From Sphingomonas sp. SUN019 (GTDB lineage Bacteria > Pseudomonadota > Alphaproteobacteria > Sphingomonadales > Sphingomonadaceae), in assembly GCF_024758705.1 (NCBI RefSeq), contig NZ_CP096971.1:3253501-3317500 (forward strand): 64,000 bases of DNA. The letters run 5' to 3'. A model generated the notes under the pieces. The model did not search any database. It had not been told where the DNA came from and saw nothing but the letters and a program-made list of their open reading frames with translations. Within the stretch, counting starts at the first letter, position 1, and each line of letters opens with the position of its first letter. The translations under genes were made by a program, and so were the position numbers. Of this stretch, positions 51,314-60,672 are shown piece after piece.

Positions 51314-52953
51314 TAGCGGCAGCTATCCCCCGACCCCCCATCCAGATCCAGACACCGCCCCTCCATCCCCGTCACCGGCAACCCGATCGTCGCCGCCAGC
51401 GTGGGCGCGATGTCGATTGTTTCCACCGACAGCGGCTGTTCGAACCCCGCCATCCCCTTGCGCCAGAACAGGATCGGCACGCGGCGGTCGTAATCCCATG
51501 GGCTGCCGTGCGTCGCGACATAGCCCGGCCCGGGTGTCGGGATGCCGGTGACGCGCGGCTTCAGCAGTAGCAGAACGTCTCCAGACCGCCCCGGATAGAA
51601 CGAGGCGCGTGCGCGCTCGGTCAGCGTCCAGGTTTCGGGCGGGGTGTGCGGCATCGGCGTTGCGGCGATCTCCTTCGCAGTAAGCGCGGCGGCGATCTGC
51701 GGCATCGCCTTGAACCGGCGGACCGTCTCCGCGATCACCGCGTCGCGCTTGGCGGCGGGCACGTCGTTCGACACGTACAAATCGCCGTCGGACGACAGCA
51801 AAACCGGTCCCGCGATACCCAACGTCTTGCCGATCGCCGCGCCGACCGCTTTCGCTGACACGTCGGTCGAGACACGCGTCTCCATCGGCATTGCGCGCGT
51901 TTGCTGGCGCTCGGTCGCGTCGTGGCCGCCGTGGTCGGCGGTCAGCACCACCTCATAATCGATGTTCCAGCCGTCGAGCGTGGCGAAGAACGCGCCTATC
52001 GTCGCGTCGAGCTGCGCCAGTTGCACGCACATCTCACCGCCGCCGGGGCCGTAGGCGTGGCCGACGTAGTCGGTCGCCGACGCGCCGATCGCGATCAGGT
52101 CGGTCGCAGCACCTTGTCCCAGCTTCATGTCCTGGATGAACCCCGCCGCCATCGCGAACACCGCGCCATCGAGCGCGGGGGAGGCGCGGAACGCCTTCGC
52201 ATCGCCCGCCGCGCGTTCGAACCGGCCCGCGCCCAGCGTCTGGCTGCCGATCGCGATTCCCTGCATCAGCCGCGCGCAATAGCCGGGCACGGGGAGCGCC
52301 GTCTGCGGCTGCGCGATCAGCGCCGCGACTGCCTGATTGGTGCGATCGGCGACCGGATTGGCCGGCCGGCCGGCGAGCGTCGCGACCGTCTTGCCATTCC
52401 AGAACCAGATTTGATCGGTGTTGTGCCCGCCCATCATGATCGCCGCGCGATCCTTGCCCGCGACCGACACGACGCGCGACGCAGGGTTGGCGCGCTTCAT
52501 CAGGTCGCCGAGCGTCGGCACTTTCAGATGCAGGTCGGACGGCGTGTAATCGTCGTGGTTGCTGCCGGGGACGCGCTCGTCTTCCGCGCAATAGACCAGC
52601 TTGTCGGCGCGCCCGACCTTCTGGTCGAGCCAGGTGTTGGCGATGATCCCGCTGGTCGCCGGATGCACGCCGGTCAGGATCGTCGAATGGCCAGGACACG
52701 TCTCGGTCGCGGCGTGCGACTGATAGCCCGAGGGGAACACCGCGCCCTGCAGCAGCCGGGCGAATCCGTCGGTGAACTTGTCGCGATATTGCGCGAACAG
52801 GTCGGCGGAGAACTGGTCGACCGAAATGACGACGAGCAATTTCGGCGGGGCCTTGGCGGCGGGCGATGGGGCAGGTGCCGCGGGGACGGGCATCTGTTGC
52901 GCCACTGCCGGGACGGTGGCGGTTACGAGCAAGGCGGCGAGCAGCGCTTTCAT
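51313..52953 (-). CDS. phoK: Periplasmic alkaline phosphatase, SPAP/PhoK type
   Basis: 546 aa, close to Sphingomonas SPAP/PhoK (559 aa). Signal peptide MKALLAALLVTATVPAVAQQ. Metal site VVISVDQFSADLF, nucleophile Thr85 in TETCPGHSTIL, AGKDRAAIMMGG (the Lys/Arg pair that defines the SPAP class), ATDYVGHAYGPGG, TADHGGHDATE with metal-binding Asp/His, and VATHGSPWDYDRRVPILFW. It releases phosphate from monoesters in the periplasm, and SPAP is known as a Zn/Ca phosphodiesterase-superfamily enzyme. The ATG at 52953 has AAGGAT upstream. Divergent from dsbD with a 46-bp gap. Confidence 0.93.
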   Translation of the reverse strand: MKALLAALLVTATVPAVAQQMPVPAAPAPSPAAKAPPKLLVVISVDQFSADLFAQYRDKFTDGFARLLQGAVFPSGYQSHAATETCPGHSTILTGVHPATSGIIANTWLDQKVGRADKLVYCAEDERVPGSNHDDYTPSDLHLKVPTLGDLMKRANPASRVVSVAGKDRAAIMMGGHNTDQIWFWNGKTVATLAGRPANPVADRTNQAVAALIAQPQTALPVPGYCARLMQGIAIGSQTLGAGRFERAAGDAKAFRASPALDGAVFAMAAGFIQDMKLGQGAATDLIAIGASATDYVGHAYGPGGGEMCVQLAQLDATIGAFFATLDGWNIDYEVVLTADHGGHDATERQQTRAMPMETRVSTDVSAKAVGAAIGKTLGIAGPVLLSSDGDLYVSNDVPAAKRDAVIAETVRRFKAMPQIAAALTAKEIAATPMPHTPPETWTLTERARASFYPGRSGDVLLLLKPRVTGIPTPGPGYVATHGSPWDYDRRVPILFWRKGMAGFEQPLSVETIDIAPTLAATIGLPVTGMEGRCLDLDGGSGDSCR

Positions 52954-52999
52954 GGGTATCCTTGATGCAAAGCGGATCGCGGCGCGGTATGTGCCGCGT

Positions 53000-55021
53000 A
53001 TGAGCCACAGGCAAGCCGCGTTGCGCGCGTTCCTTTTCACCCTGATGACGCTGTGGGCGGGGTTGGCGGCGGCACAACCCGCGGCGCGCCACGTAGCGAT
53101 CGAACTGGCGCCGGAAACCGCGCGGCCCGCGGCGGGATCGACCGTGACGCTGGCGTTCAAATCCACGCCCGAAAAGGGCTGGCACGCCTATTGGAAGAAT
53201 CCCGGCGATGCGGGGGTGGAGACGCGGCTGGCGTGGACGTTGCCCGCGGGGGTGAGCGCGGGCGAACTGAGGTATCCGGTGCCGGGGCGGCTGCTCGTCG
53301 CGGGGCTGATGAACTATGTCTACGAGGGGCCGTTCGCGCAGCTTGTCGACCTGAAAATCCCCGCCGGACTTGCCGTCGGAACGCGGTTGCCGGTCAGCGT
53401 GAAAGCCGATTATCTGGTCTGCACCGAAGAGATTTGCGTGCCCGAAACGCAGACGTTGTCGACCGAGTTGACGGTCGGCGATGGCGCGATCGATCCGGGC
53501 GCACGGACGACGTTCGACGGCTGGCGGCAGGCATTGCCGAAACCGCTCGGCTCGGTTGCGACATGGCAGATCGAGGGGGGGCGCTTCCGCCTGTCGGTGC
53601 CGTATCCGGCGGATGCGTCGGCCAGCGACCTGTATTTCTATCCGCTGGCGGCGGGCGCGGCGGACTATGCCGCGCCGCAATCCGCGACGCGCGACGGCGA
53701 CCGGATCGTGATCGATACCGTCGCGGCGAAGACGCCTGCGAGCGGCAAGGTTGAGGGCGTGCTGTCGACCGGCGGCGGCCGCGGGTTTCTGGTGAGCGCG
53801 CAACGCGGCGCGGTCGCCGCCACGCAGCCCGCGGGCAGCCAATGGGCTCTGGCGCTGACCGCATTCGCGGGGGCGGTGCTCGGCGGGTTGCTGCTCAACA
53901 TCATGCCGTGCGTATTTCCCATCCTGAGCCTGAAGGCTTTGAGCCTCGCCAAATCGGGCGGCGACGAACGCGCGGCGCGGGGTGAGGCGTTGGCCTATTC
54001 GGCGGGTGTGATCCTCGTTTGCCTCGCGCTCGGCGGCTTGCTGCTGGCGTTGCGAGCGAGCGGCAGCACGGTCGGCTGGGCGTTCCAGTTGCAGGATCCG
54101 CGTGTCATCGGCGTTCTCTTGCTGCTGGTGACCGGCATCGCGCTGAACCTCGCCGGTCTGTTCGAACTGCCGACGCCGGCGTTCGCCGGGCGATCGGGTA
54201 ATGGCGGCGCGTTCGTCACCGGCGCGCTCGCCGCGTTCGTCGCGACGCCGTGTACCGGGCCGTTCATGGGCGCGGCGCTGGGCGCGGCGCTGGTGTTGCC
54301 CCCGGCCGCGGCGCTGACGGTGTTCGCGGGACTTGGGCTGGGGATTGCGCTTCCCTTCCTCGCGATCGGATTCATCCCCGCGCTCCGGCGTCGGATGCCC
54401 AAACCGGGGGCGTGGATGGAGAGGTTCCGCAATATCCTCTCAGTGCCGATGTTCCTGACCGCGCTGGCGCTCGCCTGGGTGCTGGGGCGGCAAGCGGGGG
54501 TCGACGGGATGACGATCGGCCTCGCGGCGGTGCTGCTAGCCGCATTCGGCTTGTGGTGGACCGGGCGGCGGCAGGCGGGTGGGAGTGACCGTCAATGGTG
54601 GCCCGCGATTCCGTTGGTCGCGGTGGCGCTGGTTGCGGTCGTGCTGCTCAAGCCCGAGGCCGCCGTGGCGCGCGCCACCGTCGCCGGGACTGAACCGTTC
54701 AGCGAAACGCGCCTTGCCGCGCTTCGCGCCGAGGGTCGCCCGGTCTTCGCCTACTTTACCGCCGACTGGTGCCTGACGTGCAAGGTCAACGAGAAAGCCG
54801 CGATCGAGACCGCCGCGGTCGCTGACGCGTTCGGCAAGGGCAAGGTCGCGATGCTGGTCGGCGACTGGACCGATGGCGACCCCGCGCTGGGCCGCTTCAT
54901 CGAACGGCACAATCGCGCCGGAGTACCTTTGTACCTCTGGTACGCGCCGGGCAGCGCGACCCCGCAAATCTTGCCCCAAATCCTGACGCCAGCCACGCTG
55001 ACCGACCTCACAACCTCCTGA
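53000..55021 (+). CDS. Thiol:disulfide interchange protein, DsbD/ScsB-type
   Basis: 673 aa. Signal peptide (MSHRQAALRAFLFTLMTLWA), an N-terminal periplasmic beta domain with Cys141 and Cys146 in DYLVCTEEICVPE, a membrane part of about eight helices with the redox pair Cys304 (IMPCVFPILS) and Cys418 (ATPCTGPFMG), and a C-terminal thioredoxin-like domain with Cys591/Cys594 in WCLTCK. It carries electrons from cytoplasmic thioredoxin to the periplasm for disulfide reduction and cytochrome c maturation. The wide N-terminal domain fits the ScsB-like branch. No thioredoxin or Scs partner is adjacent. Confidence 0.92.
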   Translation: MSHRQAALRAFLFTLMTLWAGLAAAQPAARHVAIELAPETARPAAGSTVTLAFKSTPEKGWHAYWKNPGDAGVETRLAWTLPAGVSAGELRYPVPGRLLVAGLMNYVYEGPFAQLVDLKIPAGLAVGTRLPVSVKADYLVCTEEICVPETQTLSTELTVGDGAIDPGARTTFDGWRQALPKPLGSVATWQIEGGRFRLSVPYPADASASDLYFYPLAAGAADYAAPQSATRDGDRIVIDTVAAKTPASGKVEGVLSTGGGRGFLVSAQRGAVAATQPAGSQWALALTAFAGAVLGGLLLNIMPCVFPILSLKALSLAKSGGDERAARGEALAYSAGVILVCLALGGLLLALRASGSTVGWAFQLQDPRVIGVLLLLVTGIALNLAGLFELPTPAFAGRSGNGGAFVTGALAAFVATPCTGPFMGAALGAALVLPPAAALTVFAGLGLGIALPFLAIGFIPALRRRMPKPGAWMERFRNILSVPMFLTALALAWVLGRQAGVDGMTIGLAAVLLAAFGLWWTGRRQAGGSDRQWWPAIPLVAVALVAVVLLKPEAAVARATVAGTEPFSETRLAALRAEGRPVFAYFTADWCLTCKVNEKAAIETAAVADAFGKGKVAMLVGDWTDGDPALGRFIERHNRAGVPLYLWYAPGSATPQILPQILTPATLTDLTTS

Positions 55022-55088
55022 CCCCTTGTGCAGCGCAGCAAGTTCGCGCAGCATGGAGCCATTCACATAGAAGGGCGTTAGGCGGCTG

Positions 55089-56561
55089 ATGGGGGAACGC
55101 GCTTTCGACGAGATCATGGGGGCCGGGGGTTCCGCGCGGCCCGAACTCGCCGAACTCGGGCGCTGGCTCGCCGAAACGCCGCAGCGCGAACTGCGCCAGC
55201 GGCAGGAGTCGGCGGAACGCACCTTCCGGCAGCTCGGAATTACCTTTGCGGTTTACGGCGAGAGCGAAGCGAGCGAGCGGATCATACCGTTCGACATCGT
55301 CCCGCGCGTGTTCCTGGCCGACGAATGGTCGCGGCTGAGTGAGGGGCTGGTCCAGCGGGTCGAGGCGATCAACCTGTTCCTGGACGACATCTACGGCGAC
55401 CGCCGCATCCTGAAGGACAAGGTGCTGCCGGAGGATCTGATCCTCGGCAATCCGCAGTTCCGCCCCGAGATCGCAGGCATCAAGCCGCCGCATAACGTGT
55501 GGGCGCATATCTGCGGGATCGATCTGGTGCGCACTGGGCCGGACGAATTCTTCGTCCTGGAGGACAATGCGCGCACCCCGAGCGGGGTCAGCTACATGCT
55601 GGAAAATCGCGAGGCGATGGTGCGGCTGTGCCCCGAACTGTTCGCGCAGTTCCGCGTCGCGGCGGTCGACAGCTATCCCGACCGGCTGTTGGAGACGATG
55701 CGGTCGGTGTCCCCGCGCGGCTGCGGGCAGAATCCCAATTGCGTCGTGCTGACGCCGGGCCACTACAATTCGGCCTATTACGAACACAGCTTCCTCGCCG
55801 ATTCGATGGGGGTCGAACTGGTCGAGGCGGCCGATCTCGTGGTCGACGACGACATCGTCTATATGCGGACGATCGCCGGGCGGGTGAAGGTCGACGTGAT
55901 CTATCGCCGGATCGACGACGATTACCTCGATCCGTTGGTGTTCCGGCCGGATTCCTCGCTCGGCGTGCCGGGGCTGATCGCGGCCTATGCCGCGGGCAAC
56001 GTAGCGATCCTCAACGCGCCCGGCAACGGCATCGCCGACGACAAGGCGATCTACAGCTATATGCCGGAGATCGTGCGCTATTATTCGGGCGGCGAGGCGA
56101 AGCTGCCGAACGTCGAGACATTTCGTTGCCGCGAGCCGCAGGCGCTGAAATACGTGCTGGAGAATCTCGGCGAGCTGGTGGTGAAGCTGGTAGACGGATC
56201 GGGCGGATACGGGATGCTCGTCGGCCCGACCGCGACGAAGGCCGAGATCGAGGCGTTCCGCGCCGCGCTGGTCGCCGAACCGCAGCGCTACATCGCCCAG
56301 CCAACGCTGGCGCTTTCGACCGTCCCGACGCTGGCCGACAGTGGCCTCGCGCCGCGGCACGTCGATTTCCGCCCGTTCGTGCTGACCGGATCGAAGGGCG
56401 TGCAGGTCGTCCCCGGCGGCCTGACCCGCGTGGCGCTGAAGGAAGGGTCGCTGGTCGTCAATTCGTCGCAGGGCGGGGGGACGAAGGACAGTTTCGTGCT
56501 GATGGACAATGGCCTCAGCCAGTCTCAGAACCTCGGCAACATGACGCAGGTGCAGGGCTGA
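55089..56561 (+). CDS. Circularly permuted type 2 ATP-grasp protein (DUF404/DUF407)
   Basis: 490 aa, first gene of a three-gene operon. Motifs: FDIVPRVFLADEWSRLSEGL, VQRVEAINLFLDDIYGDRRI, ICGIDLVRTGPDEFFVLEDN, ARTPSGVSYMLENREAM, DVIYRRIDDDYLDPLVFRPD, GNVAILNAPGNGIADDKAIY, and LVVKLVDGSGGYGML. The fold is predicted to ligate amino groups to carboxylates with ATP; the operon type is described as a peptide-modifying or peptide-synthesising module. No RNA or protease partner is seen here. The following gene overlaps its stop by 1 nt. Confidence 0.92.
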   Translation: MGERAFDEIMGAGGSARPELAELGRWLAETPQRELRQRQESAERTFRQLGITFAVYGESEASERIIPFDIVPRVFLADEWSRLSEGLVQRVEAINLFLDDIYGDRRILKDKVLPEDLILGNPQFRPEIAGIKPPHNVWAHICGIDLVRTGPDEFFVLEDNARTPSGVSYMLENREAMVRLCPELFAQFRVAAVDSYPDRLLETMRSVSPRGCGQNPNCVVLTPGHYNSAYYEHSFLADSMGVELVEAADLVVDDDIVYMRTIAGRVKVDVIYRRIDDDYLDPLVFRPDSSLGVPGLIAAYAAGNVAILNAPGNGIADDKAIYSYMPEIVRYYSGGEAKLPNVETFRCREPQALKYVLENLGELVVKLVDGSGGYGMLVGPTATKAEIEAFRAALVAEPQRYIAQPTLALSTVPTLADSGLAPRHVDFRPFVLTGSKGVQVVPGGLTRVALKEGSLVVNSSQGGGTKDSFVLMDNGLSQSQNLGNMTQVQG

Positions 56562-57496
56562 TGCTCTCACGCACCGCGTCGTCGCTCTACTGGCTGGGGC
56601 GCTATATCGAGCGTGCGGATTTCATCGCGCGGCTGGTCGAGGCGACGATCCGGCTGGATGTGCTGTCGACGCGATCTGCGGGCGAGGCGGCGTGGCAGTC
56701 GGCGTTGGCGGTCACCGATACCGAGGCGGCGTTCAAGGCCAGCGGCGCGCGGCTGACGCGCGAGGAGGTCGCGCGTTTCCTGATCCGCGATCCGTCGCAC
56801 CCCGGATCGATCGCGCGCTGCCTCGACATGGCGCGCAACAATGCGCGTGCGGTGCGCACCGCGCTGACACGGGAGGCGTGGACGGCCATCAACAGCGCGT
56901 GGCTGATCTTCGACCAGCGGATGACGCGGCTCGACCCCGATTCTGCGCTCGCTCTGGTCGATGCGGTGAAGGCCGAGACGCGCGGGTTCGAAGGCGCGAT
57001 CCACCGGATGCTGCGCAACCAGACGACGTCGTTCATCCGGCTGGGGCAGGCGACCGAGCGCGTCGACGACACCGCGCGCCTGCTCGACGTGAAATACCAT
57101 CTGCTGCTGCCCGAGGGCGAGCCGGTCGGCGGCACGGTCGATCGCGATCAATGGACGACGATCCTGCAGACCGTGTCCGCGGTCACCGCTTATCGCTGGC
57201 TGTACAACGAAGGGCTGCGGCCCGCGAACGTCATCGACCTGTTGCTGTCGCGCGCCGAACTGCCGCGCAGCATTGCCGCCGCGATCGAGGAAACGATCGA
57301 AATGCTCAATTCGCTCGCTCGGCGCACTGGCAGCCACGGTGAGGCCGATCGCATGGCGCGCGCGCGGATGACGCGAACGGCCAAGACCCGCACCGGCGAG
57401 GTCATCGCGTCGGGCCTCCACCAGCATTTGCAGGCGATAATCGCGGAGAACGACCAGCTCCACACCGCGATCGCCCGCCAGTTCAAGTTTCACTGA
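56561..57496 (+). CDS. Alpha-E domain protein
   Basis: 311 aa, all-helical. Begins MLSRTASSLYWLGRYIERAD, the hallmark N-terminus, followed by ATIRLDVLSTRSAG, LDMARNNARAVRTALTREAW, FIRLGQATERVDDTARLLDV and YNEGLRPANVIDLLLSRAEL. The conserved Glu/Arg residues of the alpha-E family (ERAD, ATERVD) are present. These proteins always travel with the circularly permuted ATP-grasp protein and a transglutaminase. No enzyme activity is established. It is joined to both neighbours by 1-nt overlaps. Confidence 0.92.
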   Translation: MLSRTASSLYWLGRYIERADFIARLVEATIRLDVLSTRSAGEAAWQSALAVTDTEAAFKASGARLTREEVARFLIRDPSHPGSIARCLDMARNNARAVRTALTREAWTAINSAWLIFDQRMTRLDPDSALALVDAVKAETRGFEGAIHRMLRNQTTSFIRLGQATERVDDTARLLDVKYHLLLPEGEPVGGTVDRDQWTTILQTVSAVTAYRWLYNEGLRPANVIDLLLSRAELPRSIAAAIEETIEMLNSLARRTGSHGEADRMARARMTRTAKTRTGEVIASGLHQHLQAIIAENDQLHTAIARQFKFH

Positions 57497-58293
57497 TGCG
57501 CATCTCGATCGACCACCGCACGACGTATCGTTTCACCAGTCCGCAGGCGCGCGTGGTGCAATTGCTGCGCATGACGCCCGAAAATACCGACGATCAGACG
57601 GTCGCGGCGTGGCATATCGCGGTCGATTGCGATGCGCGCATGACGCAGCACCGCGACGGCTTCGGCAATTGCACGACGATGTTGTATTGCGAGGGGCCGC
57701 TCGATCGGATCGAGGTTTCGGTGTCGGGCGAAGTGGTGACCAGCCGCTCCGACGGCGTGCAGCGCGGTGCGACCGAGCCGCTGCCGCCGCGCGTGTTCCT
57801 GCGCGATACGCCGATGACGCTGGCGGACGAGGCTATCGCGGACTTCGCGCAAGAGGCCGCGGCGGGGGAGGGCATGACGGCGCTGCTCCGGCTGAACGAC
57901 GCGATCCACGCGCACGCCGCGATCGATCGCGGACGGCCCGAACCGGGCTTGGCCGCGGCCGAGGCCTTTGCGCGCACGTCCGCCACGTCGCGCGATCTGG
58001 CGCAGATCTTCATCGCCGCCGCGCGCAGCCTGGGTGTGCCCTCACGTTACGTGACGGGATATTGCGATCTGGAGGGCGACCACCGTCCGACCGCACATGG
58101 CTGGGCGGATGCGTGGGTGGAGGGGATCGGCTGGGCTGGATTCGATCCGACACTCGGCACGCATTCGGGCGAACATCATGTCCGCGTCGCAGTGGCGCTG
58201 GACGCGTTCGGCGCGGCACCGGTGGCTGGCACGCGGCTGGGGGATGGGCGCGAGGCCCTGGATGTTGATGTAACGGTTCAGCGGGAGGATTAG
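57496..58293 (+). CDS. Transglutaminase-like protein with Ser in place of catalytic Cys
   Basis: 265 aa. The N-terminal beta domain (DHRTTYRFTSPQARVVQLLR) precedes the TGase core. Members normally carry GVCQDFAH, with Cys starting the core helix; here the equivalent is ATSRDLAQ, so position 165 is Ser (codon TCG). His201 (TAHGWADAW) and Asp217 (GWAGFDPTLG) of the triad are kept. It may be inactive, a scaffold, or a Ser-based variant. The gene overlaps alpha-E by 1 nt and ends the operon, before a repeat of family E. An alignment would show whether relatives share the change. Confidence 0.88.
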   Translation: MRISIDHRTTYRFTSPQARVVQLLRMTPENTDDQTVAAWHIAVDCDARMTQHRDGFGNCTTMLYCEGPLDRIEVSVSGEVVTSRSDGVQRGATEPLPPRVFLRDTPMTLADEAIADFAQEAAAGEGMTALLRLNDAIHAHAAIDRGRPEPGLAAAEAFARTSATSRDLAQIFIAAARSLGVPSRYVTGYCDLEGDHRPTAHGWADAWVEGIGWAGFDPTLGTHSGEHHVRVAVALDAFGAAPVAGTRLGDGREALDVDVTVQRED

Positions 58294-58301
58294 GGCCACC
58301 T

Positions 58302-58399
58302 CCGTCATTCCCGCGAAGGCGGGAATCTATAATCACGACGCTATCGAATAGAACCGCCCGCTCAGCGACTATGGATCCCCGCCTGCGCGGGGACGACGG
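58302..58399. repeat. Dispersed palindromic repeat, family E
   Basis: Arms CGTCATTCCCGCGAAGGCGG and ATGGATCCCCGCCTGCGCGG, each a small hairpin (TTCCCGC-GAAG-GCGGGAA and GATCCCCGC-CTGC-GCGGGG), about 98 bp overall. Only one copy is seen in the window. It lies between convergent genes. Confidence 0.75.
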
Positions 58400-58407
58400 T
58401 TTCTATG

Positions 58408-59193
58408 TCAGGCCCATTCGCTCGTCCGCACGACCCGCGATACGGGCGGCAGCGCATCTTCGTCGCGCATCCGTGTCCAGCCGCGCGGGCCGAGCATTTC
58501 GATCGGGCGATAGCGCGTCTTGTACGCCATCCGTGCCGATCCCTTCACCCAATAGCCGAGATACACGTACGGCAGGCCCGCAGCGCGCGCGCGGTGGATG
58601 TGGTCGAGGATGATGAGATTTCCCAACCCCTGCCGGTCGGGCACGTCGGCGGCGAAGAAGCTGTAGATCATCGACAGGCCGTCCGCCTGCCGATCGGTCA
58701 GGCACGCGCCGATCAACCGCCCCTGCGCACCGTTCATGCCGGGTTCGCGATATTCGACGATCACCGAGTTGACCGGCGATTGTTCGATCATGTCGGAATA
58801 GTCTTCCTCATCCATCCCCGCCATGCCGCCGCCGGGGTGGCGGGAGCGGAGATAGTTGCGGAGAAGCTGGAATTGCTCGTCGGTCGCCCACGGACGGCAG
58901 GCGGTGACCTCCAGATCGGCGTGGCGGCGCGCGAGTTTGCGCTGCGTTGCGCTCGCCTCGAATTCATGCGTCACGACGCGGACCGAGACGCACGCCGAAC
59001 AGCCCGCGCAGGAAGGACGATAAGCGACGCCCTGGCTGCGGCGGAAACCGATCCGGCCGAGCGCGTCGTTCAGTTCATTGGCGTGCGGTCCGTTCAGTTC
59101 GGTGAAGACCTTCCGCTCCTGCCGACCGGGCAGGTACGGGCACGGCGCCGGACTGGTCACGAAGAATCGCGGAAAGCGAAATGGCGCGGTCAC
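58408..59193 (-). CDS. bpt: Aspartate/glutamate leucyltransferase (arginyltransferase family) Bpt
   Basis: 261 aa. Typical blocks: [40 protein letters not shown] with the Cys pair, [20 protein letters not shown] and [20 protein letters not shown], then [20 protein letters not shown]. It transfers Leu (or Arg) from tRNA to an N-terminal Asp or Glu and marks proteins for the ClpS/ClpAP N-degron pathway. Single gene. It converges with the transglutaminase operon over a family E repeat; its upstream 176 bp contains a terminator hairpin of the ilvA gene. Confidence 0.93.
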   Translation of the reverse strand: MTAPFRFPRFFVTSPAPCPYLPGRQERKVFTELNGPHANELNDALGRIGFRRSQGVAYRPSCAGCSACVSVRVVTHEFEASATQRKLARRHADLEVTACRPWATDEQFQLLRNYLRSRHPGGGMAGMDEEDYSDMIEQSPVNSVIVEYREPGMNGAQGRLIGACLTDRQADGLSMIYSFFAADVPDRQGLGNLIILDHIHRARAAGLPYVYLGYWVKGSARMAYKTRYRPIEMLGPRGWTRMRDEDALPPVSRVVRTSEWA

Positions 59194-59338
59194 CTTTGGT
59201 CTGTCCCCTCCGCCACGTTGGTCATACGCGACGATACGCCGATATGAATCGCGCGGTTCGTCGTGAAAAGAGTCTTTACCACGATTGAAGGTTAACCCGG
59301 TCGATAGAGTCTTTCCAGCACTGGATTCAGGATGATTT

Positions 59339-59364
59339 CGGTACGGTTATTCCTCTCCGTACCG
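59339..59364 (-). terminator. Hairpin downstream of threonine ammonia-lyase
   Basis: CGGTACGG (59339-59346) and CCGTACCG (59357-59364) pair over 8 bp around TTATTCCTCT. It ends 6 nt beyond the ilvA stop in the leftward direction. Confidence 0.55.
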
Positions 59365-59369
59365 CAAAG

Positions 59370-60614
59370 CTACGCCAGTTCCACCGTACTCACCTCATAT
59401 CCGCCATCGCGCAGCGCGACAATAAGCCGGTCGAGGTGCGTGCGGTCGCGCGCTTCGCATTCGATGTCGGTGATCAGGCCCTTTGCAGGCAGCGTAGTGA
59501 AGACGCGCTGGTGATAGACTTCGATGATGTTGACGCGTTGTTCGTCGAAGATGCGCGCGACGTTGAACAACGCGCCGGGCTGATCCTGCAGGCGGATGCG
59601 CAACCGCGCGAGGCGACCCGATCGCGCGAGGTCGCGCAGCAGCACGTTCGCAAGCAATCGCGTGTCGATATTGCCGCCGCACAGCACGACGCCGACCGTC
59701 TTGCCCGTAAAGCGCCCCTTGTGCTGGATCAGCGCGGCGAGCCCCGCCGCGCCCGCACCCTCGACCACGGTCTTCTCGATCTGCAGCAACAGGCTGACCG
59801 CTTCCTCCAGACTGCGTTCGGATACCAAAAGGATGTCGTCGACCAGTTCAGCGACCATCTTCGACGTGATCCCGCCGGGTTCCTTGACCGCGATGCCCTC
59901 GGCCAGCGTATCGCCCGCACACGGCATGTCGGTGCCGTTGATGCGGTTGAACATCGACGGGAACAGCTCGGCCTCCACCCCGACGATCTCGATCGGGTGA
60001 TCCGCCGCCCGCGCGACAGTGGCCATACCCGAGATCAAGCCGCCGCCGCCGATCGGGACGATCAGCGCGTCGATGCCGGGAATGTCGGCCAGCATCTCGA
60101 TCGCGACGGTGCCTTGCCCGGCGATGACGCGCGGATCGTCGAACGGGTGGACGAACGTCAGGCCGCGCTCGGACTCCAGTTGGCGCGCGTGCGCATAGGC
60201 CGCGTCGAAGGTGGTGCCGTGCAGCACCACGGTCGCGCCGTGGCCTTCGGTCTGCATCACCTTCACCGTCGGTGTGTTGGTCGGCATCACGATCGTCGAC
60301 GGCACGCCCAGGCGATTGGCGTGATAGGCCAGCCCTTGCGCATGGTTGCCCGCGGACGCGGCGATGACGCCCTTCGCCTTCGCCTCGTCGCTCAGCAGCA
60401 GCAATGTGTTGAGCGCGCCGCGTTCCTTGTACGCCGCGGTGAACTGAAGGTTCTCGAACTTCAGATACACGGTAGCGCCGGTCATTTCGGACAGCGTGCG
60501 GCTGATCAGCGTCGGGGTGCGGACGATCTGGTCCGCGATGCGCGCGTGCGCGGCCTGTACGTCGGCGAGCGTGACGGGGAGGGCGGGGGCGGTGTCGATC
60601 GCGTGCGTAGCCAT
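59370..60614 (-). CDS. ilvA: Threonine ammonia-lyase (IlvA/TdcB type with ACT domain)
   Basis: 414 aa. PLP fold with Schiff-base Lys63 in TAAYKERGALN, SAGNHAQGLAYHANRL, the PLP-phosphate loop IVPIGGGGLISGMATV and VEGAGAAGLAAL. The C-terminal ~85 residues form one ACT domain (RLRIRLQDQPGALFNVARIF). It deaminates threonine to 2-oxobutyrate for isoleucine synthesis or for catabolism. The AYKERGA motif and the single ACT domain fit the short regulatory type (about 400 aa). Divergent from the beta-hydroxyacid dehydrogenase, 58 bp away. Confidence 0.94.
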   Translation of the reverse strand: MATHAIDTAPALPVTLADVQAAHARIADQIVRTPTLISRTLSEMTGATVYLKFENLQFTAAYKERGALNTLLLLSDEAKAKGVIAASAGNHAQGLAYHANRLGVPSTIVMPTNTPTVKVMQTEGHGATVVLHGTTFDAAYAHARQLESERGLTFVHPFDDPRVIAGQGTVAIEMLADIPGIDALIVPIGGGGLISGMATVARAADHPIEIVGVEAELFPSMFNRINGTDMPCAGDTLAEGIAVKEPGGITSKMVAELVDDILLVSERSLEEAVSLLLQIEKTVVEGAGAAGLAALIQHKGRFTGKTVGVVLCGGNIDTRLLANVLLRDLARSGRLARLRIRLQDQPGALFNVARIFDEQRVNIIEVYHQRVFTTLPAKGLITDIECEARDRTHLDRLIVALRDGGYEVSTVELA

Positions 60615-60672
60615 GATGGCCCGCGCCTAGACCATCTGGCGCGGGCTGGAAACACCGCCTAAGCCCCACGCG

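Noticed and set aside
55026..55041. TTGTGCAGCGCAGCAA before the ATP-grasp operon, reminiscent of PhaR-type TGC-rich sites.
   Set aside because: Not symmetric and without the CTGC-N-GCAG pattern; the downstream operon has no link to PHA.
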